A DNA stretch of 64,000 bases from Linyphia triangularis (Eukaryota > Arthropoda > Arachnida > Araneae > Linyphiidae): NCBI GenBank assembly GCA_963978545.1, contig OZ021731.1:56469242-56533241 (forward strand), read 5' to 3'. The notes under the pieces were generated by a model. The model saw nothing but the letters and a program-made list of their open reading frames with translations, was not told the DNA's origin and did no database searches. Each line of letters opens with the position of its first letter. The stretch's first letter is position 1. The position numbers and the translations under genes were made by a program. Positions 25,020 through 36,870 of the stretch are shown here, piece after piece.

Positions 25020-25868
25020 CTCCCTTCTTCAAAAGCTCATAACTTGTTGGGGCATGATAGAAGAATACTTTGCTTGTATCCTATCCTACAGACACCTTAA
25101 TCTATGGATATCCTACATTGAAGGATTCAAGTCTTAACATTCAAACTCTAGAATTTTGCAGACTTCTTTAACTTAAAAAAATCGCCCGAGGGACTACTTT
25201 ATCTATGTTAAACACACACAAAGGTAATTCAAAACTGTAGCTTCAATCTCCGGACTCTTTGAAACTTCTTCAATGTGAAACTGAAATATTCGTGTAAATT
25301 TTTCGAAACTATATACATGTTGGAGCAAGGCAGAATATCAGCCAAAAGTTTCCATTCATCCAGCAGTCTCCTCAATCTACGGATATAAGAAATTAAAATA
25401 ACTATTAAAATCTTTGTATTCAATCTCCACTTTTTAACTGTTATATCCATCCAAACTTTATCCAAGTTGGAATCCATGCTGGAGTAAGATAGAAGAAACT
25501 CCACAACTTAAGATTCCTTCTGCTGACTCCTCCATTTATGGACAAGTCACAGTCCAACCATAAGATGATGAATCCGTCACACCTCTCCATCACCCTCCAA
25601 GATCTCCAAAAAGCCACACTTCATCAAGGTCTGCTCCCTCCGCATCTTTCTTTCCTCCTTTACTAATAGCCTTGTCATCCGCGACCATAGATATGGACAG
25701 GTATTCTAGTTCTTGTAGATGGGGGAGGTAGGCAAGACAGCTGTCGAAGGTTGCGCAACAGCTGCAAGAAGAAGAAAAAGAAGGTGACGGGGATGCCTTT
25801 GTCCATCTGTCAAGCGATGCAGCCCCACTCGTCGTAATTCTCCCACTCGTGCAAATGAGTTGGCACAT
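25020..25868 (-). pseudogene. Degenerate tandem repeat, possible dead LRR-type gene
   Basis: Read on the - strand, related blocks recur. A 'gttgg..catgctggagtaagatagaa'-like block lies near 25040, 25318 and 25466; a 'ctccTCaatctaTGGAtat'-like block near 25085, 25360 and 25520; and an 'aaatctttgaattcaa'-like block near 24915 and 25405. Translated pieces have the rhythm of leucine-rich repeats, for example CLAYLPHLQELEYLSI (within 25590-25868) and RRLRRLLDEWKLLADILPCS (within 25229-25504). Other units carry stop codons and frame changes. No full LRR consensus is seen, so the family is tentative; unit spacing is irregular (about 276 and 156 bp). It could also be a non-coding tandem repeat. Confidence 0.3.
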
Positions 25869-27082
25869 CGGGGGCAGGGCCCTATTTTAGAAGGCCGACG
25901 TTCTGGAGGCTTTTTGTAGAATGGGACGACATTCTGTGGATGCGTCTCTCCGGAAGAAGCCCTAAGCGGTGTTTTGACAGGGGATATTCCGGTGAAATGT
26001 TGCTGTTTGGTGGTGAGGTGAGGTCTGGGATTAAGGTGTAATCCGCTGGTGTCGTATGGGAAGTGTGTCCTTTTAGTCTTCTTTTTCCTGTAACTGACGG
26101 ATACTTAATATCCAATGAAGGTAGCGTACAGGCCCACAAATTGAAAGATTCAGATTTTTGCATGGTCTTTTGTTTGTAGGTTCATTGATGACCTTGTGTT
26201 CAAAAATGGAGACTAACGATATCACTTTAAGGGTAAACTTTAGTTTACGAAAAAAAAACCGAATATTCAATTTTTTGCTAAGCCTGAACGCAGCAGAATA
26301 TTTAGAATGAAAAGTACACCAGCAATCAACACCTAGTCTTGTAATGGCCTTAAGAGTTTCAGATTTGAATTACAAATAAGATTTCTCATTCCAAAACTAC
26401 TTTTTCATGAGTGATATTTTGATTACGAAATCCCAATATGTCAACTATGGGATGAATTCATTTTTAAAATGGATAATATTCATTACTTAAATACAAGTTT
26501 TATTCCTTTCGTCATTCAAAGGTTAAATTTGTTCCGGTAAAAACCAACTAGGAACATTTCAGTAACATTTTAGATGGTTTGTCTTTTACTACACTCTAAA
26601 AAACGATGTGTAAATTTGTTATACATACTTAATGTAATGAGATTAGGCCAGAAGTTTTGTTTAAATAAGTTTTAGAGTATTATAATTTATTATTTTTGTT
26701 TTCCTGATTAAAAGGAAAATTTCAATTTTTTGTTAGGAATTAACATTGATGCTTAATATTTTCAAAACATACTTTGATAAAATTTTATAACTGATACGTT
26801 GTGTTGTATATTTTCTGTTCTATGCCTATAAAGAATAAATATTTTAGAACTACTAACTCTAAAAGCATAATGTGTCACTTAATGCATAAATAAATAGCGG
26901 GAAATGACTGACCATCGTCGGCCAATCCTCCATTTCAACTCACCAAACGTAATGCTTAATTTTTGGAGCCAAACTATCTCCAAAAGCTTGCTTTAAAAAA
27001 TTTTACCAAGCAAAATAAAGATAATAAAATACTATTTACAAAAATTTTAGTCAAAATAACTGGCGTTTATTATCATTAAATA
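25869..27082. other. Non-coding; one unrecognised - strand frame
   Basis: 25882-26163 (-) is an open frame of 93 codons rich in S, P, L and H with no known motif. It lies immediately upstream, in - strand sense, of the degenerate LRR-like stretch and could be part of the same dead gene. The remainder is AT-rich. Confidence 0.25.
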
Positions 27083-27900
27083 CTTTCGATTACCTATATG
27101 TTTACATAGGGTAATGAAAGTATAGCATTAAAAAAAAAAAAAAAAATTACAATTATATATTTTTTTGTTTTGTTTTTAAATTTTTTTGTTTTTTTCCACG
27201 TTTTGGAGCACCCTGATTTTAAAAAAATGGTCTACAAAAAATGCTTGTCTGTGTGTACGTGGTTAGCATAACTCATGAACAAATTGAGTTACGATGTTCA
27301 AATTTTGTGTGCGGTTAGTGATGGCCATGGGACTTGCTTACCATTAAGGTTCATTAAAATCGAGCATGATGAGCATAAGGTGGAATTCATGAAAATGTTA
27401 ACGCATAAGGTTGAAATCCAAGAAAAATCATGTTTTTCAGCAATTGCAAAAAACCGTTCTATCTATTTTGATTAAAATCTATGTGATAATACATCTTAAT
27501 GTGTTCTAATCGTCCCCACCTTCGCAATTCCTGTAGAAATGTGATGAAAGTGTAAAAAGTTGAAAAACGAGTGCCTTTAAAACTCCATGCTGTATGCCTT
27601 TTCTCTATGCTCTTGAGCTTTACCCATTAACGATTGATTTTTTTTTTCTGTTTCACGCGCAAGAAAGGACAATGTAATGACTATCGAATAACATCGTCAA
27701 TTTCGCCATCTCGGCGTTTTTTTTTTTTTTTTTTTTTTTTTTGTCCATGTAAAAATTATTGCCAAAAATATCGCCAAACTGGCCATATTTTTATTTAAAT
27801 GAGTGGAAATATGAAAAAGCGGTAAATAGCACCATAAATTTTAATGCAATGACCAATATTAAAGTGTAATTGAAAGCTGGGAGATGTTCCACACCCCTAG
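27083..27900 (+). repeat. Family 1 dispersed repeat, copy A
   Basis: This copy starts with a hairpin of CTTTC..TTACC and GGTAATGAAAG arms (27083-27120), then a T-rich block, a CACGTTTTGGAGCACCCTGA block (27198-27217), a GATGTTCAAATTTTGTGTG block, an ATTAAGGTTCATTAAAATCG block, a TTTTTCAGCAATTGCAAAAA block and a T22-type tract. It ends CACACCCCTAG at 27900, preceded by GTAATTGAAAG, which inverts the opening CTTTC..ATTAC. The same ordered blocks occur in copies at 51507, 56897 (-), 57901 and 58851. It is non-coding; the short frames inside are incidental. The class is unassigned. Confidence 0.75.
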
Positions 27901-29225
27901 TTTTTAAAGTGTTTTATATACTAGCTTATAGAAAAACTATTTTTAATGTAATAAAAAACCAAGTTATATTTTAAAATCGGAAAATATTCATTTATTACCT
28001 TTGTTAAACCTGGTAAAAAATTCTTTCGTTTTAAAGCAACTCTCAACTCTTGTGCCCCCCCCCCCCCTTCTCCCCACGTCCTTCCCTGGCAATGTGCCCG
28101 AACCAATTTATTTTGCTACGGTTCTTTTGGTTTTTCCATTTCAAACCTATAATGGCTCGATTATATCAATGAAAAAACTGCTTTCACAAATTGAAATAAA
28201 TTACAATTCAAAAACTCTCCACCTGGTTTCGTTTTTGAATTGGGTTCTAAAATTCGGTACTTAACGCTCTACATCTTTTCAAAGAGACCTTCTGGCATAC
28301 AAAGTACTTAACTTCAAAAGATCGCAATTTACCAATGAAGTATATCAAAAGAATGAAAACGGGGCTGGCCACAAGTTGATAAATCGATTGATAAGAATAA
28401 TCTCAAACGATTTCCGCCATCTGTTGCGGTTAACAGTTAAGGTACAAGTCACTTCACACTTCTCACCTTATTGCATCTGTCCTCACTTCATTTCAATTCA
28501 TTCCTTTGAAATAGAGGGCAATAAAATCTTTAAGTGGCATCCTGCTCTTGATGCCCCCGAATAGGACTTGTGGAAATGTCAAAAAGACTGATGGTTATTA
28601 CTCTTCCTTTCATTTCTCTTCTTTTAAATAAAATAGCCAGACGATTATTTTACCATCCCTCTCCATTTTTTAAAAATATTGTTGTCAAGTTTATGAGCAA
28701 GGAAAACGCTCAGAAGTACAAAAAAGAAAACAATCAAATTATTTACAATTCTTTCTTAGCTTGATCATTATCCTTTTTATGGAAATATATATTTAAATGC
28801 TTGGGGTTTTAGAAATTAAGTAGCTCATAGTTATTGAATCTGTTTTTAAATCCTTATCGATTCTTCATATTTTTAAAGTTAAAACGACTTTAAGAACAAA
28901 TACACGTAAGCAAAACTATAAACAAGTTTAAAGACAAAAAGGACCATTTTTTTTTAATCCGTAATTAAATGTCAATAATTAAATGCTAGAATTAAAGTTC
29001 GCTTTTATATTGCTATCTGAAGCTTGTAATAAACATAATATCTTCATAAAACTTTGGATTGTATTACTGAGAGAGCAATGAACTCACCTTAAAAAATAAA
29101 TATAAAATTAAAAGAAAAGTTATAATTAAAGTAATAATAATAATAAATAAAAGATAACAATTAAGAAGACACCATCTTTCACTGGGACATGTAAAGTCGA
29201 TCTTAAATTTTATCTAAACTAAAAA
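27901..29225. other. Non-coding DNA
   Basis: AT-rich, with a C10 tract near 28058. Around 28405-28480 a CCATCTGTTG E-box-like site, TTGCGGTTAA (Runx-like) and TAACAGTTAA (Myb-like) cluster, too little for a call. No gene recognised. Confidence 0.3.
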
Positions 29226-29622
29226 TTAAGTGTGAGGAACATCGTACAATTTCAATTACACTTAATACTGGTCTCTGCATTTAAATCTGGCTTGGATTAA
29301 TGTAATTAACCGTGTTAGTTTTTAAATTTTCATTAATTAAAAAAAAAATACCCAGTTTGGCGATAATTAATACATTTTTTAAAAAAAGATTTGAAAAAGG
29401 CGATATTGGTGATATGTTTTTATAATTATCACATTATCCTTTTGGATAAGTGAAATAGAGGAGGAACAGTCGTTAATTGGCAATACTTAAAGAAAGAGAA
29501 CTATTGTTTTAAATACATTCGTTTTTCAACTTTTTAAGCCTTAATCGAGTTTTCTACTCAAATTTCATTGGTGGGGATGTTTAGAGCTCCTTGAACGACA
29601 TTAGCACAGCAATTTTAATAAA
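29226..29622 (-). repeat. Family 1 repeat, copy B, truncated
   Basis: Reverse-oriented: it begins with the inverse of the CTAG-proximal end (GGAACATCGTACAATTTCAA), then CCCAGTTTGGCGATAATT, a GGCGATATTGGTGATAT block, the ATACATTCGTTTTTCAACTT block, and GTGGGGATGTTTAGAGC. It stops in the CAGCAATTTTAATAAAAT segment. The half carrying the hairpin is missing. It is more diverged than the copies near 57-58 kb. Confidence 0.65.
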
Positions 29623-32370
29623 ATAGTGTGTTTTTTTTTCCTTTTTTTTCCTCCCTATGTTACGAGCAGCTTGTTGGATTCGGGCAGATCCCGGATAAGG
29701 TTGGGAAAGGTAAGAAAATCTAAAATTTTTGGATTTTCTTTTATTAAACAAAGCATGAAAGAGAGAAGAAGGTGCATCACTGATCGGAGTTCCAAAAGAG
29801 CGAACAACAAACCACTTTCATCTTCATAAATTGTGAAATTTTTTTGTGCCACGCTCCATATTTTTGCATGTCTCACCTTCAATTATATTGTAATAGTAGG
29901 TGATACTTCTGTGCAAAAATGTTTTTTTTTTTTTTTGCAAATACATAAGCTAGAAAGAAGGAAAAAAAAGGGAGGGGGGGGGGGAAGAAGGGGGGAAAAA
30001 GGGGGGGGGGAAAAAGAAGGAAAAAAAAAACTTTGGGGCTGTATTTTACATAACTTGTGTATTTATAAAACGAATATGATACTTTGCGTGAATGTCGGGC
30101 TTTTAATTATTAAAAAAACCACGCTTTTATGATAATTAATCGTGACATTATTAAGAAGTCTTGATGGCTGGTAGAAGTGTTTTTTTCTTTCTTTCTCATT
30201 TCGCAATGCAAACATAAGGCAGTTACCTTTGAAAAACCTCTCAAGATCCTCATTCAAGCAGATAATAACCTAAAGATGTACCTCCGTATCTGCCTCGTCC
30301 GCCCGACGATTTCCAATAACCGATTTCAACTTAATTTTCTCCTACTTAGCTTCGTTTTTTGAAGGGGGGAAAAAAAAGCTCTGACTATCCTTACAAAAAA
30401 ATACCGATCACGTCAAAAAACCATCTCCAAATTTATCAAAACACCTCAAGAGACAGAAGTCCCTTCCAAAGGGCGTCAAAGAGAGGGCGGCTAGAACGGG
30501 GCATTCAGCGGTATTTTCAAAGTGGGCGTGTACCACTATCCTCCCACCAACACAGCTTGAAAGGCGCCGATCCACTCACGCCCTCTGTCGGCGTCATTTG
30601 TCATTCCGGAGGTGACAATTTTTATCTTTTTCTTTATTGCTTATCTTTGAACCTTTTTTTGTGTGGTGTCGTTGTCGTGTCTTCTTAGGATCGTGTCAGA
30701 GATAGATAAGAATTTACATTCATTCCGATGGCATCATCGGTTCGCAGACGACAATTTCGTGTTTGGATTGGATCACGTGTAGAAACCGGATGCTGAAGTT
30801 CTTTTTCCACTGATCGAGGTTGTTAGAGGTGTCTTCCTGCTATACCTTGAGGTCTAAATTTTACAACAATGAGTCATAAGTTTTTAAAGTTGAATTAAAT
30901 TATATTTTGTTGGAATTATAGCACGTCAAACATTCTATGGTTTTCTCTTCTACAAGCATATTATTATTTTTGGAAGCTAGTAAAAACATGATTTTAAAAA
31001 TGAAAAAACGCTAGCATAAACATAGTTTAAAAAACGAAATTTTAATTAGAAATATACAATCTGAGGCACCAAATTTTCACTTATTAAATGTCTCCAACAA
31101 ATAAATAATGCTATTGATAAATACCATTAGGCGTGGGAAAAACAAAGCTTGAACTCAAATAATAGTTTTGATAAAAAAAAAGTGTTAGGACTTAAAATAT
31201 ATATCGAATTAACCCAATCAAGGTACCATTCTACGTTTATATCAAATTTGAAAGTTTTTATCTACATATTTTTTAATATTAACTGTGTATTAACAACAAC
31301 AATATAAGTTGTATGTTAACAACAGCAATAGCATAAATGGCAATTTAAAATGTCAAATAATATAATATTTCATTTAGTTTATTTGAATCACATAAATTAA
31401 TTTAAAAATTAATACAAAAAATAAGAAATACGCTCAAGCGTTATTTTTACGAAAATCTTATTGATAGGTTCAATGGCCGCCATTGAAATGTATACAAAAA
31501 TTTAACACCATAACTTAATCCGTTCAGGAGTCACAATGACTGCAGACATTTTTGTATAAAACTTTTGTGGATAAAAAATATTCCAAAATCGATTGAGAGG
31601 AAATTAAACAAATATCTTATGTGAAAATAGTAAAAAACAAACTGCAGTCGGTGGCAATTCTGGATTTATCAACGTTAATCTGTACCGTTGCTGTATGCCC
31701 GGGAAGATTACGAAGTACCTTATTTTAGTATTTCTCAACAAAAATCATTCGCTCCGTTATCTACCAGGACAGATTACAACGCGCATGATCATATTACGCC
31801 CACCGATTTCATTAATTCTGTAAAGGGTGTTTCACTGCGGCCATATCCTTACCACCAGAAAGCCACTCTACCGCCTACTCACTCAAATCACACCTCTCAA
31901 ATCTGCATCCCATCTGTTCCCACCGCATTCCAACTAACATTACACCACCCCCTACAAAAGCCCCCCAGTATCGTTTCCAGCTCACATCTAGGTGTTGAAA
32001 CAAATACTTAAACCATGTCTCCATATCCTAACTTCCCCCCCTCCCCCCCCCCCTTGTGCAATCCCCCTATTTTTAGGCAAATCTTCCGAGGTTAGAATAT
32101 GGTGGATGACAGAACTGGATTTGGATGTTTCTTCTTGAGCAGGAGAGATCTAGGAGTGGTACTTGAACGGTGGATAAGTAAACTTCCGTAAACTATTGTG
32201 GATGTGTAGGAGGTGACGTATGCTGCGGGTCGTCATTGGTTGGCATGTGGCGTTTTAATGCTAGTGGAATTGGGTTGGATGTGATGTTGAGTTGATAAGT
32301 TGCCAGATCGAAAAGATTTGGTTTATGGATGATAGTTTTTTTTTTTTTTTCCTTTTCGGGGGGGAGGAGG
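29623..32370. other. Non-coding; GC island at 30.45-30.80 kb
   Basis: A G/A-rich low-complexity block lies at about 29955-30030. 30450-30800 is GC-richer, with no supported frame; GATAGATAAG at about 30702-30711 and a nearby CATTCC suggest possible binding sites. A C-rich tract sits at 32034-32053. No gene recognised. Confidence 0.3.
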
Positions 32371-33115
32371 ATAATAGACATTGAACCTTTCACTGGAGAT
32401 ATGCTATTGAAGTTGGTAGTGGTATATGTAACATGAAAACTAATGACTTGACGCACGTTTACTGACAAGTATAGCTTTATGGTGATACTAGTTCGTTAAT
32501 TCAATGGGGTAATTTATGAAGGAGGGAGTTTCTTGTTTGGTGAAGGGGGGGGGGGGGTAAAAGACGTTGGACCTTTCTCTGGAGATATGCTACTGAAGTT
32601 GGCAGTGGTATATGTAACGTGAAAACTAATGACTTAGCGCCACTGGTCTCAAACTATAACTTCTGGATAGCATATAAACAGTTTTTGTTCTGCAAACAGA
32701 TGAAGCTAATATAATACTTCCAGTATAATGCTATGACATAGGTTGCCATGGTTACATACACTTTGTAATTAGTTTGGGGGGGAGTTGCTATGGTGGTTAT
32801 TAAGCCTTCTATCACTTCAAGTTAATAACCAAGAATACACTATCCAGAAATTTTAGTTAAGAGACCAGTGCTTAGCTTAGCGCATGTTTACTGACAAGTA
32901 TAGCTTAATGGTAATATTAGTTTGTTAATTTCTATGGGGTATTTTATGAAGGAGAGAGTTTCTTGTTTGGGGCAGGGGGTAGGGGATAATAGACAATGAG
33001 CCTTTCACTGGAGATATGCTACTGAAGTTGGCAGGGGCATATGTAACATAAAAACTAATGACTTAGCTTACGTGTACTGACAAGTATAACTTCATAGTAC
33101 TACTGGTTTGCTAAT
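32371..33115 (+). repeat. Tandem repeat, about 185 bp x 3, split by a MITE
   Basis: Three units begin at about 32371, 32558 and 32975. Each has the order: a G-rich tract, AGAC.TTG, CCTTTC(A/T)CTGGAGATATGC, TGAAGTTGG.AG.GG.ATATGTAAC, AAAACTAATGACTT, TACTGACAAGTATA, then TTTATGAAGGA..GTTTCTTGTTTGG. Unit 2 is interrupted by a 230-bp MITE; removing it restores a period near 180-187 bp. Unit 3 ends around 33115. There is no coding potential. Confidence 0.85.
32641..32870. mobile_element. hAT-like MITE inserted in the tandem repeat
   Basis: The left end CACTGGTCTCAAACTATAAC and the right end (..TTAGTTAAGAGACCAGTG) form inverted repeats of about 31 bp that also share the CTATCCAGAA/TTCTGGATAG step. 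The flanks are CTTAGCGC (32633-32640) and CTTAGCTT (32871-32878), an 8-bp duplication with two mismatches. The C-A-(C/G)-TGG-TCTCAAACT type of end and the 8-bp duplication fit hAT. The position inside unit 2 gives the insertion an exact relative date: after the tandem array formed. Confidence 0.75.
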
Positions 33116-35098
33116 TTCTTTAAAAGAAATTGCTATTTTTATTGTAATATTTATTTATAAAAACATTTGAAGAAAATTTTAATTTATGTCTGCCTTTTTT
33201 AGAAATGCGTTTGTACGTAGGTCGAAAACGTACAGAATTTATGTTTAAACAACTTTTAAGTTTTCAATTATCTCCCATTGTAGCACAGTTCTGCATTTGT
33301 AAAATAATTACTTTATTTAAAACACAAATCAATTTTTATTTTGTAAAGTAAGCGAAATATATTTTGTTTGCAAAATTTTAGTAGGATAGTCTTCAGTATT
33401 ATAAAATAGTTTAAAATTGTTTGATTGTCGTGTCGACATCACACGCTTAGTTAAAAATTTATAAAGTACAATGAAAACTTTGTTATTATTGAAGCAGAAA
33501 ACTTCATAGTTTCCTTATTGTTCTCTTTTTATAGGAAGTGAAAGAGGAAGATTCCGCTGGACTATTTTATGTGGTAAACTACAAAAAAAAATACCCCCCC
33601 CCCCCCCCCGAATACGATTTACATATTAGTTCTAATAAATACGACTTAATACCTAAATTATTTGCCTTTGAACCATTTTAGTAATGACTACACTAAGTTA
33701 ATGATTTCTGTAAAAACCGAAATGATTAGTATATTTTTTCCCATTAACTTTGAAATTATTTATTAACGAATTAATTTTTGTTAGGATTGTAATTTATGTT
33801 ATTATTGTTAATGCTCTAATGCTAATGTTAATAATATAATTTTAAAGTTATAATGTTAACGTTGTAATGTATTAATATAATTTTAACATTATAATGTTAA
33901 TGTTGTAAAGTTATTAATATAATTTTAAAATTATAATGTTAATAGGGGTTTTTTTTTCTCGAAGGGTTAGAAGATTTTTTTTAATTTAAAATTTTTATAG
34001 AATTTTAATGGTTCGAAACGTTTAGCTTGCAAACTTAACTAATTTTCTTCATTTATACGAACTGGAATTTACTTAAAAGAATTAATTGTTCAGTTTTGTC
34101 TGAGGCAGAAAATCAAACAGAAACAAAATTTCATTAGCACTGCAAAAAAAAAATATTCTACTCATCCAGCTGCCTTGATTAGCTTTGCCATAAACAAATC
34201 TAAATGAAGGATAGCAGTCCCATGAATCAGTCCAGATCAGGACGCGTCAAAAATTATAAAAAAATACTATATTTATGTTGCTTGACGTTGACATTTACGA
34301 GTGGTGAGATTTCACTCAGAATATGGATTTAAAACTTCCGTATGCACTCTTCCCACTCTTAGTTGACGACAAACGATTGTCAATCATCAACGGTCTTCTT
34401 CGTGGGGTTCTCTTTTTATGGCGTCACAGGACAACCATTAATTACGTCATGAGCCTGTCTTCTTTCTCTCTTTTTCCCCCTTTCCAAGGGAATATCTTGC
34501 TCGCGGAACGACGTGCAAGAAATGAAGTTGTATAATGGTGCATTATCGTTTGTCATCGTAAATTTGTCACTGGGCTTAGAATTATTATTTTTTTTATCAA
34601 ATTAGATATAACAATGTGTATATAATTTGACTCGGGTCGGTGCTGTTTATCTGTTGCGCAATTTGTTTAACGAGTAAGATCGTAGTCTTGGTCTTGTTGT
34701 AAGATAGAATGGACTTTAGGGAATGACTACGTCGCAGATCAGAGCTCTTCGAAATGCCTGACTGGAATAAATGAAATAAGGATTGGTTATTTATAATTTG
34801 AATTTATTTTTAGAGGTGTTATTGTGATTTTAGTTATTTGTTTCGATAGATAGTATAATGATTTGAAAAAGAAAAACTCAAAATAATATCGTACATAAAA
34901 TCTACTGCATAGATGAAGATCTTGGAATGTTCTTTGGTAGTTTTTGTGAAAAGCTATATCGTTTTTAAGCTATCTATACTTACATTTTCAAGTGCAAAGT
35001 GGTAGACTAATCTTATAAACTACTGACCATATTAACGTGTAGACTGTTTATTCCTGAAGGTTATATGAAATAAATAATTCAAATTGTTTTTGTATAAC
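33116..35098. other. Non-coding; short AT tandem repeat and a possible enhancer
   Basis: 33795-33945 contains three units of about 41 bp built on AATATAATTTTAA..TTATAATGTTAA. 34190-34570 is less AT-rich, with a TAATTACGTCATGAG stretch (homeodomain core plus ATF/CRE-like half) and no frame of known type. The rest is AT-rich with a C16 tract near 33594. Confidence 0.35.
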
Positions 35099-35436
35099 AC
35101 AGTAGCACAAATACGCTGGCCAATATTGCTCAACACTGGCCTATCCTGGTGTGGACCATTATAGACCGGCCATTGCTAAGGATCTTGGCCAATCTCGACC
35201 AGGTCTGGATAAAATATACTGGGAGTTTTAAAATGTCGATGTAGAGTTTTAAAATTGAAATATATTTTTATAACAGACGGAGGGGTAAAAAAAATATGTT
35301 TTGTGATAGCTTTGACATGTTTACTTTAGGAAAAAAAAAATCGTGTATTTTGAAACAATGCTCGAGTTTTGGCATGGATTGGCCAATCTTCTCATTACTG
35401 TTTCCGACATTGGACAATACCGCTGTGCTATCTGGG
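35099..35436 (+). mobile_element. MITE-like repeat, family 4, copy 1
   Basis: The left end CAGTAGCACAAATACGCTGG and the right end (..CAATACCGCTGTGCTATCTG) are imperfect inverted repeats sharing TAGCACA and CCAAT steps. The first 200 bp match, in opposite orientation, 49550-49752. The interior holds several nested GGCCAAT/ATTGGCC inversions. No clean target duplication was found. It lies 230 bp upstream of a sulfotransferase exon. Confidence 0.55.
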
Positions 35437-35665
35437 TAATGCAACAGTTACAGTAAAATTTCGATATTCCACTCCGAAAATCCACGGTAAATCTGAATCG
35501 TTTTAACCACGCCATAACACACCCATCTGACTATTATCAGCTTTACGAATCACAATAATATTAATTTTTTTTAACCCACACACCAAGTATTTAAAACTTT
35601 AAGAATAACCACTATACTAAATAACAAACATTTAATTTAACTAAAACAATGTCCTTATATTTCAG

Positions 35666-35884
35666 ACTCCAGATGCCGCTGAGCAGGGCAAGACAGCTGA
35701 CCATGGAGAAGACTCCCAGTTACCTGGTGACCCCAGGTGCTCCACGGAGAGTGGCCAACATGTCAAGGGATGTCCGACTCTTGCTGGTGGTCAGGGATCC
35801 AGTGACTAGGGCACTGTCCGACTACACGCAGGCGTCCAGTAAGAGGCCACAAGACACGAGATCTTTTGAAGACATGGCTTTCAG
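35666..35884 (+). CDS. Hs3st: Heparan sulfate 3-O-sulfotransferase, internal exon
   Basis: This exon encodes part of the sulfotransferase domain of a heparan sulfate glucosamine 3-O-sulfotransferase, a Golgi type II membrane enzyme that moves sulfate from PAPS to the 3-OH of glucosamine. The translation runs through LTMEKTPSYLVTPGAPRR and LLLVVRDPVTRALSDYTQ. The RDPVTRA..SDYTQ block is the family's 3'-phosphate-binding segment for PAPS (conserved Arg and Ser), and the METPSY/MEKTPSY step is characteristic of 3-OSTs, closest by memory to the 3-OST-3 (Hs3st-B) group. The acceptor is TTATATTTCAG|A and the donor TTTCAG|GTGAGG; the exon begins with the last base of a codon and ends with two bases of an Arg codon completed by the next exon. 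An upstream exon with the anchor and the 5'-phosphosulfate loop must exist but was not found. The in-frame ATG at 35649 is intronic, not a start. Confidence 0.95.
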
Positions 35885-36713
35885 GTGAGGTTCAGATTAT
35901 TCCAGAAATTTAAACAGTTATTAAATTTAGCATAACATTATACTTTGTCTATTATGTTGGTCACCTCAGAGTGGATGTAAAGAAGTTCGGTGAGGGACGT
36001 GTTAGCTACCGCCCCCTCTCCTATAAGTAGGGCCTTATTTGCCATAAGATATACAATGCCCTTGCAAACCAACCCCCCCCCCCCAAAAAAAAAGCTTAAA
36101 ATTTTTAATTATTGATAACACCAACAAACGTCAATGAGGACCCCATCTGCTATGTTGTGCTTATAATAATCGGTTTTCTAAATCGGGTCCTGCCTATAAG
36201 CTACTGCATTGTTGACGCTTCAATATTCACTCGAATATAAACAAATATTATAGTTAAAAAAGACCTCCCCCCCCCCCCCTTCCCGCTCCCCAAAAATAAT
36301 CTTTTTAAAATAATCGAGTTCCTTGCTATAACGAACTATAAAGATAAATTCGGGAGGTGCTAAATATTACCATGTTTCACTTGTGGCAAAGTTCCTGTAC
36401 AATGGGGAAAAGAGGAAAAAACTTTCGTGATTTCGAGGTATGATTTGGGATAGCTTTCAATATTTATTCACTGGCATCAATTACATTGTTCACCCGGCTT
36501 AATTAAAGGATCAGCCAACATTCTAGCAGATTGTTCACATACGCCGGGTTAACAACATGATAACCTTTAAATAAATTAATCTTCATGTGATATATCTGTA
36601 ACTAAATGTGTGTTTTTGTTTAAAATGTGGTTACCTTAATGAACTTACTTATCACCTAAACACTATAAATAAGTGAATTGCAATGTTTGCTACAATTGTT
36701 CTTTGTGGTACAG
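35885..36713 (+). other. Sulfotransferase intron, 829 bp
   Basis: GTGAGG donor and TGTGGTACAG acceptor. The intron contains two C-rich tracts followed by A or T/C (about 36070 and 36268) and nothing else recognisable. Confidence 0.9.
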
Positions 36714-36870
36714 GAATGCTAGTACCGGCCTCGTGGACGCAGATTGGTCGGCTATTCGTATCGGCCAGTACGCCAAACACCTGGAACGATGGATGCGCTA
36801 CTTTCCTCTGCGACAGATCTTCGTAGTGAGCGGGGAAAGACTCGTCGAGGATCCAGTACAAGAACTACAG
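36714..36870 (+). CDS. Hs3st: Heparan sulfate 3-O-sulfotransferase, internal exon
   Basis: Its first base completes the split Arg codon, then 52 codons run to a phase-0 donor (CTACAG|GTACGA). The translation [20 protein letters not shown], then [20 protein letters not shown] and [12 protein letters not shown], corresponds to the 3-OST stretch with the substrate-contacting W..I..G.YA..L..W helix and the F.SGE.L..DP strand-helix. The match to the family is collinear with the neighbouring exons with no gap. The Asn-Ala-Ser at the start is a potential N-glycosylation sequon, a position also used in vertebrate homologues. Confidence 0.95.

Noticed and set aside
29941..30030. Lysine/glycine-rich frame
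   Set aside because: Translation of an A/G homopolymer-like tract.
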